From Halicephalobus mephisto (Eukaryota > Nematoda > Chromadorea > Rhabditida > Panagrolaimidae), in NCBI GenBank assembly GCA_009193035.1, contig SWDT01000180.1, forward strand, positions 1 to 64,000: a stretch of 64,000 bases of DNA, written 5' to 3'. The first letter of the stretch is position 1. Every line of letters starts with the position of its first letter. Made by a program: the position numbers and the translations under genes. The notes beneath the pieces are model-generated. The model made no database searches, was not told the origin of the DNA, and saw only the letters and a list, made by a program, of their open reading frames with translations. This document shows, piece after piece, positions 43,670 to 54,862 of this stretch.

Positions 43670-46600
43670 TTAGATACTGGCTTTTTTGGCAAATCGGGCC
43701 CAATGCTCGACTGTTTGTCTTCCAAGGTCCATCACGATGGATCTAGATTCCCTGTGGACATCTATGGCTTCACTTTTTGTTTCCAAAGGCCCGTTTTCCC
43801 ATTCTGTTTCATCTTCCGTAGAAGACTCTCTCCAGCCTTCGGAAGAATCATACAACGGATTTACTCTCATCATGAATTCACAAAGTTGTTCAAAGTCTCT
43901 GCTTTGCATTTGCAGCGAATTTCTGACGAAATTTCCGTTTCTCTGGGACTTGGCCGACCGTACTGACATACGATTACTTCTCTGATGAGATCTTCTAAAA
44001 AAACAACTTCCAAAAAAGTCATTTCCAAAAAAAATCATTTTTAATAAAGCTTTAAAAAATTTTTTCATAAAGATTTTCAGAAAAATTATTTTTATAAAAA
44101 TTTTCGAAAAAAATATTTTTATAAAAATAAAAAAAAATTATTTTTATAGATTTTCGAAAAAATTATTTTTAATAAAAATTTAAAAATACCTCGAAAGTGT
44201 GAATCTACTGCCCCCATGGGTGAATGTGGCTTGTTTGCGGTGTTGTCTGATTATGTAGCGGAGATGAGCACAGGTCATCATCTCCTTGTATGTCAGCCTC
44301 ATCCGTTCGTTGAAGTAAGCGTAAATAAACGGATTACAACTGTGATTACATAACCAAATCTGAAAAAATTTATTTATTTTATTTAAAAAAAAAAATTCGG
44401 ACCAAATGAAGAGCGATGAGGTGGCTGTCGGAGAGCATGTCCTTGATGTACGGCTTGGCGAAGTACAGTATCGAAGATACAGTACACAAAAGACTGGGGT
44501 AAAAAAATTGAAACGTCAATCTTGCTTGTTTTCTGAATCTATTCGCACTGTTCTGATTCAGCTTATTTTTGCTTATTTTTTGCTTTACTTGGTGAATTTT
44601 CAACAAAACCAAAGAAGAACAGACCCATTGGAGAACCACACTCACGGCATTTATCAGCATCAGCAAAATTACGAAGATTGCTGAAATTACGAAATTTTAT
44701 TTTTAAACTTTTTTGAATTTATAAATTCCTAAAATTTTAGAAAAAGTTTTAGGAATTCTGTAGAAATTTCTACAGACTTCTAAGAATCTTCTAGAATTTA
44801 ATTAAACTTTTTCAATTTTCTGATATTCTGTAGAAAGTTCTAGAGTCCGGCAAATTTTTGGAAACTTTCGAAAATTTTATAAAAGCTTCTGAAAATTTCA
44901 AGAATTTTCTAAAATCCAAAAAAAGTTGTAAAATCTTAGAAAATTTTACAAAAGCTTCCAAAATTCAATAAAAACAAATTTTGCTAGAATTCTGAAACTT
45001 CTAAAACTTTCCAAAATTCACAATTATTTAATTTCAAAAAAAAATTAAATTTTATTTTAAAAATTTTTTACAAAAACCCTAATTTTTTATTTTTAAAAAA
45101 TAATTCGATTTTTAAAAGTTTTTTAATTCAAAATTTCCAATTAAATCAAAAATTTCAGCCGTTTCCGAATGTTTATAAATTCAATTAACAAAATTCAGAA
45201 ATTTTAAGAAAATTATTTTTTTAATAAATAATTTTAATTTTTTTAGTGTTTTTTAAAATTAAATTTTTTTTAAAAACAATTTTAAATTTTTTAAAAATTT
45301 CATTTTTTAATAATTTTAAATTAATTTTTTTTTTAATTTTAAATTTTTTTAAAAACTTTGCTTTTTTAATATTTTAAAAATTTATTTTTTAATAATTTTA
45401 AATTTTTTTTAAATTGAACTTACTTGGACGTTTTCCTTCAATGCTTAGGAAACTAACAGACCACATTTCAGGTCGATTGCCGACCAATGGAGCCGGAAAA
45501 GTTCCAACACAAGCTTCAATTTACATATTTAAATTAATTTAAAAACTAATATTTACCAGCGATAATGCCGAGAATCCAAGTAGAAACAGAAGCAATTATA
45601 GCAACAGTAACCCGATTGAATGTTTTAACCTTCGTCCCATAAAAACAAATAGCAACACAACGATTTAATCCTAAATAAGCATAACTGACGACACCGGCAG
45701 TCCAAGCAGCGATTTCGAAAAAAGCTAAACAGAAACTTAAAAAACTACATCTGTTGGACGATTCGTAGGATGAAGAAAATCCATAAGAACTGTTGAAATC
45801 CGACCTGAAATCCACGTATAATTCATATATGAAAACACAAACCTACCCATTGGGAGTATTTAAGTCCAACTTCGACCTGAAATTCATATATAAAAAATAT
45901 ACAAGTACGTAATTTACATGTAAATACGTAAAATATGTGGAGTTTATATATAAATTTCCAGAACATACGTAATCCGTGTATATTAAAATGTAAAATACAT
46001 GAAATACATGTATACTTACATATAAAATATACGTAATATATAATTACGTATGGAATATACATAGTTAAACACAAATTTCAGACAATTAGTGTAAATTTCA
46101 CACGAAATATACGTAATATATAATTATATATAGAATGCATGTATATTTATATATATATGAAATATACGTAATATGTATAATTATATATGAAATTTACTTA
46201 TATTTCTATATGAAAGATACGTAATATGTATAATTATATATAGAATATATAGAATATAAGCATATTTATATTTATATATACGTAATATGTATAATTATAT
46301 ATAAAATATACATAATATACGTAACATGTATAATTATATATGAAATTTACTTATATTTGTATATGAAAGATACGTAATATATAATTATATATAGAATGCA
46401 TGTATATTTATATATATATGAAATATACGTAATATGTATAATTATATATGAAATTTACTTATATTTGTATATGGAAGATACGTAATATGTATAATTATAT
46501 ATGGAACGTACGTATATTTGTATGTAGAATATACGTAGTGTGCATAATTATATACGGGATGTGTGGGATTTGTTTAGGTAATTTTATTAGGTAAAGTTGA

Positions 46601-46877
46601 CTTACTCGTTGGGAGAACTGTCTAGTTTTGAATCCTCGGCGAAGATATTGCAGCTTTTGTCTGAATACAGAATGCCCATGCCACAGGCAATTCCGGCGAC
46701 GATCATCATGATTGCATCGGCCAAGGCGACGTTCGCCATGATTGTGTAAGCTGAAAGTCGAAAAACCCGTTTCATAATAATCATAAATACTGTTGCAGCA
46801 TTGCAGATGAATCCTAGAAGTCCGATTCCGATGTACAATCCGCTTACAAACGATACTGTTTCTGATAATTCTGACAT
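43670..46877 (-). CDS. Rhodopsin-like seven-transmembrane receptor, 7 exons including a 30 bp microexon
   Basis: Exons: 46877-46606, 45876-45847 (microexon), 45804-45557, 45513-45424, 44680-44403, 44359-44190, 43994-43670; 470 residues. TM1 GFICNAATVFMII, TM2 NVALADAIMMIV, TM3 ending LGLNRCVAI (the DRY position reads NRC), TM4 WILGIIAG, TM5 FVILLMLINAVSVVL, TM6 in exon 5, TM7 NHSCNPFIYAYFNER (the NPxxY form NPFIY), then a basic and Ser-rich cytoplasmic tail of about 110 residues. Ligand and G protein unknown; the NRC in place of DRY and overall look recall nematode chemoreceptor families such as Srx, not proven. The donor after exon 5 (TTG|GTCCGA) is atypical. The microexon keeps frame whether in or out. 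Confidence 0.85.
46085..46560. repeat. Tandem ATACGTAATATGTATAATTA array in receptor intron 1
   Basis: About eight units of 55-120 bp (ATATATGAAATTTACTTATA, TTTGTATATGAAAGATACGT) within the intron between exon 1 and the microexon. Confidence 0.85.
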
Positions 46878-49690
46878 TTTTTCCCGTTAAATCATAAAAA
46901 ATAATTGGATTTATTTTATCACAAAAGTGGTTGAGTCAATTTTGAATTGTAGAAGTTCGATTTTCTGTTCATTTCTGACTAAAAAAAATTAAATAATTAA
47001 ATTCACAATTCGGTCAAAAAAGTCAAAATCAAATTTAATTTTCGCACAACAATTGACTAGATCTGTCTTCTTGAAAGTTGCAAGCAATATGCAAATTTTA
47101 CTTTCATTTCGAAATTTTTGTAAAAGTAAATACAGAAATGTTGATTCAGCTGGAACATAGCTGAAAATATGCAAATTTAATTTTGATTTTGAAATTTTTA
47201 TAAATGCAAGTATAAAAATATTGATCGAGTTGCCAAAATGTTGCACGCAATATGCAGTTTTATTTTGATGTCGATCGAGTTGCCAGAACGTTGCGTGCAA
47301 TATGCAGATTTGATTTTACCTTTAATTTCAATCGAGTTGCCAGAACGTTGCACGCAAACTGCAAATTCTACTTTAATATCGACCGAGTTGCTAGAACGTT
47401 GCACGCAAATTGCAGAATTTAATTATGATTTTAGTTTTAATTTTGATATCGATCGAGCTGCCAGAACGTTGCACGCAAACTGCAGAATTTAATTATGAGT
47501 TCAATTTTGATTGATCTTCCAAAATGCTGCGCGCAACATGCAGATTTGATTTTGACTTTGAAAGAAAACATATTTTCTATAAATACGCGGAAAACAACAA
47601 TGAGGTTAAAATATATTTTTGGAATCATATGATCACAAAAATCAGTTGATAATTTAGGTACACATACTGTAGGTGAAAATTAATTCTTTTGAATTTAAAA
47701 AAATTAAAATTTTATAAAATTTAAAAATTTTAAATTTCGAAAAATTTTTGATTTTAGAAATTTCTACAAAATTCGAAATTTTAATAAAACTTTTGAATTT
47801 TTCAGAATCATCTTCACTGGTTTCTGAAAAATAAAAAATTTTCGTTTAATTTCAGAATATTTTAAAATTCTGAAAATTTTCGATTGGATTCTAAATTTCA
47901 AAAAACTTCTAATTTAAAAAAAATTTAAATTTTCGATTGGATTCTAAATTTCGAAAAATTTCAAATTTTTAAGAATTCTGAAAATTTTCGATTGGATTTT
48001 AAATTTCAAAAAATTTCAAATTTTTAAGAATTTTAAATTTTCATAAAATTTGTAAAAAAAACTCTCGATGCGAAAATTGAAGAATATAGAAGTTTAATTA
48101 TTTCCTATTCTGAACAAAATCGAGCGAGAAAAGACTTGATTGGTACATAAAATTTTATCATTATTGTGATTGTTCCTCATTGTGTCCCAAAAGGTACCTA
48201 TGAATGATAAAGGACTAATTATTGAAGCGAGAGCGAGGTTAAAGAACTACATGATGGAAATCAATGTTCAAAACAAAATTCTCAAAATTTTAAAAATTAT
48301 TATTTTTATTAAATTTTGAAAATTATTATTTTTATTAAATTTTAAAAATTATTATTTTTATTAAATTTTCAAAATTGTATCAAATTTTAGAAAACAGTAA
48401 TTTTCAAACAGATTTCTGAAAATTCCACAAAATTCTAAAAGTTCCAATTGGATTTTGAAATTTCCACAAGATTCTTAAAAATTTTACAAAATTTTAGAAT
48501 TTTCAATTTTTTTTGGAAATTTCTAAAATCTTCGAAAATTTCAGAATTTCACACTAGATTTTGGAAAATTTTATAAAATTTTAAAAATTCTAGAATCTTT
48601 AATATAATTCTTAACTTTTTTCGAAGATTCTTATAAATTTTCACAAATCTCGAAAAATTCCTAAAATTTTAATAAATTTCAAAAGTTTTTATTGAATTTT
48701 GGAGATTTTACAAAATTTCAAAAAACTCCAAAATCGCTAGATTTCGACATTTCAAAAATTTCGAAATTTTAAATTTTAAAATTTAATCAAAAATAAAAAT
48801 TAATTGTCAAAGACCAAAGTCCAGATAATGACTACTACATCCTTCTGACGAAATAATGAATACTAATCTCACGAATTAAATTAATAACTAAAATACGAAT
48901 AACGGAAAGCAGCTGTGAAGGATTACATCGGGCTTACTGTGGTTTCAAAAAGTTGGAAAAAAATAAAAAATTTGATCAAAAATCAAAACTGATAAATCGG
49001 ACTTTTTCGGCCATCTTATCAAGACCAATTTTCACAAAAAAATTTCCCTAAAAAATCATTTTTGATTTTAAAAAATTTCCCCAAAAAAAATATTTTTAAT
49101 TTTAAAAAAATTTTCCAAAAAAAACACCTAATTTTTAAAAAATTTCTCCAAAAAAATATTTTTAATTTTTAAAAAATTTCTCCAAAAAAAATATTTTTGA
49201 TTTTTTAAAAATTTCTCAAAAAAAATACTTTTAATTTTTAAAAATTTCTGAAAAAAAATATTTTTGATTTTTAAAAATTAAATTTGTCTAATTTTTGATA
49301 TAAACTGAAAACCAAGATTCTATGATGAAACAACAGCCAGATGCCAGAAGGACCGGTATTTAAAGCCGGCCGTAAGTGAATTTAGCCCAAATCGGAGGCA
49401 ATCTGAGCCTTTTCTGACTCCATTTTTCCGCCGGACTTCATCCGAGAGTTCCTTTTTAATTGCGTACTGAAATGGCGAAAATACACAACTGTGTCTCGAA
49501 TTCTTCAACCAATTATATTCTAGTATTTATCGACACTAGAATTCTGTAGAATACTTCAGAATCCAGTGCAAAAATTCGAAATTTTCGATAATTTTGTAAA
49601 ACTTTGAAATTTTTCAGAATCCAGTGCAAAAATTCGAAATATTTTAAAATTTCATTAAAATTTTAAAAACTTCATAATTTATAATTTGTT
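46878..49690. other. Gene-free stretch upstream of the receptor
   Basis: Contains the minisatellite at 47060-47545 and long A/T low complexity. Two balanced patches, 48800-48960 and 49300-49510 (GGTATTTAAAGCCGGCC), have no convincing exon. 48140-48240 has a TTTATCATT...AATGATAAA inverted repeat. Confidence 0.45.
47060..47545 (+). repeat. Minisatellite of the TTGCGCGCAA family, array 3
   Basis: About eight units (GAGTTGCCAGAACGTTGC, then ACGCAAACTGCA, then a TTTTGATATCGATC spacer), same orientation as array 2. Confidence 0.9.
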
Positions 49691-49694
49691 TTAT

Positions 49695-50510
49695 TAAAGT
49701 TGGCGGTCGAATTTTGAAGTCAGAGATCGACATCAAAGGTAATAGTCAAACTTTGAAATTGAAGTTGATAGTCAAAATTCAACATCAGAGTTGATCTTCA
49801 AAGTTCGATGTCAGAGTTTGTAGTTAAAGTTCGACATCAAAGGTAATAGTCAAACTTTAAAATTGAAGTTGATAGTCAAAGTTCGACACCAAAGTTCAAC
49901 GTCAAAGTTTGTAGTCAGAGTTCAAACTCAAATTCGATTATCAAAATTGGCAGTCAAAGTTTAATATTAAATTTGATCGTCAAAGTTCAAAGTCAGAGTT
50001 CGACATCGAAGTTCAAACTCAAAATTAATAATCAAAGTTAATCGTCAAAGTTGATAATCAAAATTGATCGTCAAAGTTAATAATCAAAGTTAATAATCAA
50101 AATTGATCGTCAAAGTTAATAATCAAAGTTAATAATCAAAATTAACACTTAAAGTTCAACATCAAAGTTGATTATCAAAGTTAATAATCAAAATTAATAA
50201 TCAAAGTTCAAACTCAAATTTGATAATCAAAGTTAATAATCAAAATTAATACTTAAAGTTCAATATCAAAGTTAATAATCAAAATTGATCGTCAAAGTTT
50301 AAACTCAAATTTGATAATCAAAGTTAATCGTCAAAGTTAATAATCAAAGTTAATAATCAAAATTAATACTTAAAGTTCAACATCAAAGTTGATCGTCAAA
50401 GTTAATAATCAAAGTTGATCGTCAAAGTTAATAATCAAAATTAATACTTAAAGTTCAACATTAAATTTGATCATCAAAGTTCAAAGTCAAAGTTCGAAAT
50501 CTAATTTGGA
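49695..50510. repeat. Long TCAAAGTT minisatellite
   Basis: Over 40 short units (about 17-18 bp, e.g. TAATCAAAGTTAATAATC, TGATCGTCAAAGTT, TTCGACATCAAAG) over 0.8 kb. The same unit in the opposite orientation is at 58080-58320. Confidence 0.9.
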
Positions 50511-51403
50511 CTTTTCGTACTAAAATAACATACGCAAATTTTTTCAAAATTATTTAAAATAGTTGAAACTTATTTCAATTTTTTCAAATCATATTTTAGT
50601 GCAAAAAGTTCAAATTTCAATTTCGAACTTTATCAATTTTGATAAATAGAACTCTGATGGAAAATTTTACAGTTTTTAGAATTCAGAATAGTCTTTTAAA
50701 ATTCAGCAGAAAATTTTGAAATTTCCGGAAATTTCTAAAATTTTCTAGAATTTCGTTAAAATTTTTGAAATATTCAAAGTTAAAAATTTCAAAATTCCCG
50801 AAAATTTCTGAAATTAAGTAGAAATTTAAAAAATTTTTCAAACTTAAAAAGTTCTAGAATTTTATAGAATACTGTAGAATCAGAATCAGATCGAAATTTT
50901 CAGAATTTCATGGAAAATTAAAAAATATAATTAAAATTTTTCAAAATTAAAAAGTTCTAGAATTTTATAGAATACTGTAGAATCAGAATTCTACGAAAAT
51001 TTAAAAAAAATTAATTTTTATTTTTTAAATTTTTTTATTTTTAAATTTTTAAATTTTTAATTTTTTTAAATTTTTATTTTTTAAAAAGTATTTTGGTTTT
51101 TGGAGAATTGTTAACCTGGGATTAAAAGTAAAATCTCGTCTAGAAATTGGATAATAGAAAAGAAGCCAACTCAAGGCTTCCGTTCCCGGAGGCTTGGAAA
51201 AATAAAAAAGCAGAAAAAAGACAAAACAGATTTATCAGCCGGAAACAATCAGATTTCAAAATCACAATTTTCAGTCCTATCGAAAAATCTATCAAATGCA
51301 AAAATTAATTTTTCTCATTAATTTTAAAAATAATTTTTAAGGATTCAAAGTTGAATTTTTTTTGAGTATATTAGACATATTGAATCCAAAAAAATCTTTT
51401 TAG

Positions 51404-51542
51404 GATGACATAATTCAATGTCTTCGTCAAACAGCGGCAACGAGATTTCAAAGCTCTCAAAAACTCCTTTTTCGAGTGGAAAATCTTCTTCAAAAATCTC
51501 TGAGCATTGATTACCCAAAATTAGACCCTTGGTTCAAAATCG
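51404..51542 (+). CDS. Isolated coding exon of an unidentified gene
   Basis: 139 bp between a CTTTTTAG acceptor and a GTAGGT donor, with one open phase (46 codons plus one base). It reads DDIIQCLRQTAATRFQSSQK through VENLLQKS to YPKLDPWFKI and looks like folded helical protein. The end is faintly like the region before the FGS motif of nucleotidyltransferases. No partner exon is found within 2 kb on either side, where only repeats lie; it may be a relic or part of a gene with very long introns. Confidence 0.45.
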
Positions 51543-54018
51543 GTAGGTAAAAAAATTATTTTAAAAATTTATAAAATTTCAAAATTCTCTAAACATAAAT
51601 TTTTCAAAAATTTTCTAAATTTTCTAAACATAAATTTTTTATTTATAAAATTTAAAAATTTTCCAAATATTTTCACAAATTTATAAAATTTCAAATATTT
51701 TCAACAATTTTTAAATTCTCTAAACATAAATTTTTTACTTATAAAATTTTTAAAATTTTCAACAATTTTCAGAAATTTTTAAATTCTTTAAACATAAATT
51801 TTTTATTTATAGAATTTTAAAATTTTCCAAATATTTTCGAAAATTTATAAAATTTCTAATATTTTCAAAACTTTTAAAATTTTCTAAACATAAATTTGTT
51901 ACTTGTAGAATTTTTAAAGTTCCAGTATATGAATTTTTAAAAAATCAAAAATTTACCTAAATGTATTTTTTTAAATTCAAAAATTTTCAAAATATAGATT
52001 TTTTTATTTATAAAACTCAAAGATTATCTAGAAACGAATTTTTAAAATATCAAAAAATTATCTGAATATAAATTTCCAAAACATGAATTTTTAAAAATAA
52101 AAAAGTTTTTTCTAAATATTTTCAAAAAGTTTTAAATTTGTTTGGAAATTTTAAAACTTTTCTAAATTTAAAAATTAAAGAAATTTAAAATTTTCCAAAT
52201 ATAAATTTTTAAAAATTAAAAAAGTTAAAAATCGTCTAGACATGAATTTTTAAAAATTCATAAAATTTAGGTAGAAAGGACGAGTGACGACAGTGCGAGT
52301 CGATTGCAGTAGTGAATTGCCATATTTACCTTTTTTTCTATTTTTATGCGTTGCTTCCTTTGCGCGAAAATCCAAATATAATATTATAATAAAAATAATA
52401 TTATAATAAAAATAATATTATTATAAAAACAATATTTTTTATAAAAATCATATTTTTTATAAAAATCATATTTTTTATAAAAGTCATATTATTATAAAAA
52501 TAATATTTTTTATAAAATTATCCTAATACGAATTTTTACGAATTTAATAAAAGCAAATTAGAACAAAGTGGATTTCAGTAAATTTGTCAAATTTATTGTT
52601 TTTTTAATTTTTATTTATTTTACGTAAGAAATTCGAAAATTATAAAAATCGTTTTTAAAAATAAAATTTTTTATGAAATTTTTTCGATTTAAATTTCTAG
52701 AGAATTCTGAAATTTAGGTAAAGTACGAAAGCAACAGAGCGCGAGTGAGGACAGGCCGAGTCTATTTCTGTAAAGTTACCACTTTTTCCATTTCTAAAAA
52801 GTCCTCTTCTTTTTCGCGGGAATTCAAAAATTACAAAAAAAAATAATTTTAAAATTAAAATTTTTCAAATAATTTCAAAAAACATTTCTGAAAAATCCTA
52901 AAATTAAAAAAAGAACATTTCTGTAAAGTTACCGTATTTGCCATTTTCAAAATTCTTTTTTCGCGGGAATTCAAAAATTACAAAAAAAAAATTAATTTAA
53001 AAATTAAAATTTTTAAAATTATTTTAAGACGAAATTTTAGAGAATTGTAAAATCTAGGTAAAAGACAATTTAAAAAATTAATTTTTTACAAAATTAGTAA
53101 TTTATTATTTTCCTATTTTTAAAATTTTTTATTTTTTGCAAAATTCAAAAATTATCTAAGAAAAATTAAAAACAAAATTTTTACTTTTAAAAGATCCTAA
53201 AATTTAGGTAAAAAAAATTAATTTTTTATAAAATTACTAATTTATTACTTTTCTATTTTTAAAAATTCTTACTCATTTTGTGAGATAATTAAAAAATTAA
53301 AAAAAAATATTATTCTAAAAAATTTTAAAAAAATATTTTTCTAAAAAAATTTAAAATAAAATTTTTACAAAATTTTTTACTTTTAAAAAATCCTAAAATT
53401 TAAATAAAAAAGTTAATTTTTTACAAAATTATTAATTTATCGTTTTTTTCTATTTTTAAAGATTCTTACTCATTTTGTGAGGTAATTAAAAAATTCCAAA
53501 AAAATAAACATATTTTTTGATTAATCATAATGTAACAAGAAATTCCAATTATGGATGAGTAATTAAAAAAGCTTTTACTTATTCTATAAAAGTCCACATT
53601 TCGTCACGAATCTAGATTAATTACATTAAAAAAATAAAAAATATTTCAAAATTTATTCAAAAAAAAATAAAAAATATTTCAAAATTTATTCAAAAAATAA
53701 AAAATATTTCAAAATTTATTTAAAAAATAAAAAATATTTAAAAATTTATTCAAAAAATAAAAAATATTTTAAAATTTATTTAAAAAAAATTAAAATTATT
53801 TTAAAATTTATTTAAAAAGTAAAAAATATTTTAAAATTTATTTAAGAAATAAAAAATGTTTCAAAATTCATCTAAAAAAATAAAAAATCAAACAATTTTT
53901 AACATCTGCGACTTACGAAAATAGAAATATTTATTTTTGTAAATTTATTCAAAAATGAAATAAGTTTAAAAAACCAAAAATTGAGGCAGAAAATATATTT
54001 TTTAAGGAATCTAAAAGC
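51543..54018. repeat. Repeat tract: CTAAACATAAATTTTT units and GCGCGGGAATTC family
   Basis: 51560-52250 has degenerate units of about 60 bp (TTTCTAAACATAAATTTTT). 52255-53000 has three copies of the unit also at 4190-4935. 53030-53530 is a diverged continuation. 53630-53880 is an AAAAAATAAAAAATATTTCA array of about 40 bp units. Confidence 0.65.
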
Positions 54019-54186
54019 ATGCAAGCGAACACGGGAAGCAACGGAGAATCAAATGAAGTCTCGTCCAAGCTCATCTGTCGACAGCTCGAAGAGACAAAGC
54101 CCTCAATCAAATCCACATCTGTGAAACAAATGCCTCAGAATCTTAAGTCCTTCGAGCATCATCTAATTACATGCTCAGAAAACTGA
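54019..54186 (+). CDS. Possible 55-residue peptide or terminal exon
   Basis: ATG to TGA frame with gene-like composition (NGESNEVSSKLICRQLEETK, KSFEHHLITC), in the only balanced patch for kilobases. A TTTTTTAAG acceptor-like sequence ends 12 bases upstream of the ATG. The phase does not fit the exon at 51404-51542. No family recognised. Confidence 0.3.
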   Translation: MQANTGSNGESNEVSSKLICRQLEETKPSIKSTSVKQMPQNLKSFEHHLITCSEN

Positions 54187-54505
54187 AACTATGTTATTAT
54201 AAAAATTAAAAATTAAAAATTAATTCCACTAAATAATTTTCTCAAAATGATGATTTTAAAAAATTTCGACTTTCTGTTTTTAACAATTTCGAAATTTCTT
54301 AATTTTTAAATTTTTTTTTATTTTAGAAACTTTTTTAAATTTTTAAATTTCTTAATTTTTTTTTATTTTAAAAATTTTTTAACAATTTCGAAATTTCAAA
54401 AATTGTTTAAATTTAAATTTTTTTAAATTTTCACAAAATTTTAAAAATATTTATTTTTTTAAAGATTCTAGAAAATTTCAAAATTATTCACTGGATTTCG
54501 GGATA

Positions 54506-54718
54506 TTATAGTGACTTAACAAGAGAAAAAAATAAATATTTTAGAATTCTCTTATCTAGAACTTGCGACGGTGTCAAAATTAATTTAAAAAAATAAATAA
54601 AATTCTGAGTTTTTTGGACATGTCTCAAGTCTGCGGTATAGTACGAGATTCTCCAAACCACCAAAAACGGAATAAATGTCAAGACAATTGGCGGAAAAAC
54701 AACGATTTCCTCATTCAT
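54506..54718 (-). CDS. Possible small membrane protein downstream of the arrestin gene
   Basis: 70-codon frame from ATG at 54718, beginning NEEIVVFPPIVLTFIPFLVV, which would make one membrane helix, then YYTADLRHVQK and a poorer second half that may be intron. It starts 145 bp after the arrestin stop, with a TTTGTCAG acceptor between, compatible with a nematode operon. Unrecognised. Confidence 0.3.
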   Translation of the reverse strand: MNEEIVVFPPIVLTFIPFLVVWRISYYTADLRHVQKTQNFIYFFKLILTPSQVLDKRILKYLFFSLVKSL

Positions 54719-54862
54719 GAACAATGAAGAATCCAAATTTTCACATGACTGACAAAGTTTATTCGTCTTTTAATTATTTATTTAAAAAAATTTAAACTTT
54801 ACATTCATTTGACAAATAATGAGAGAAAATGCAGAAATGTACAGAAAATAAAATTACGGTAG

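Noticed and set aside
43655..43985. Two plus-strand frames over the last receptor exon
   Set aside because: Antisense shadows; the minus frame continues the NPFIY exon in phase.
47198..47628. Several frames in the TTGCGCGCAA minisatellite, also at 33221-33460 and 40296-40658
   Set aside because: Open because the repeat unit lacks stops in some frames; same peptide motif repeated in step with the DNA unit.
49322..49406. C/D-box snoRNA-like pattern (ATGATGA then CTGA 85 bases apart)
   Set aside because: No terminal stem next to the boxes and no convincing C'/D' pair; the spacing alone is easily met by chance.
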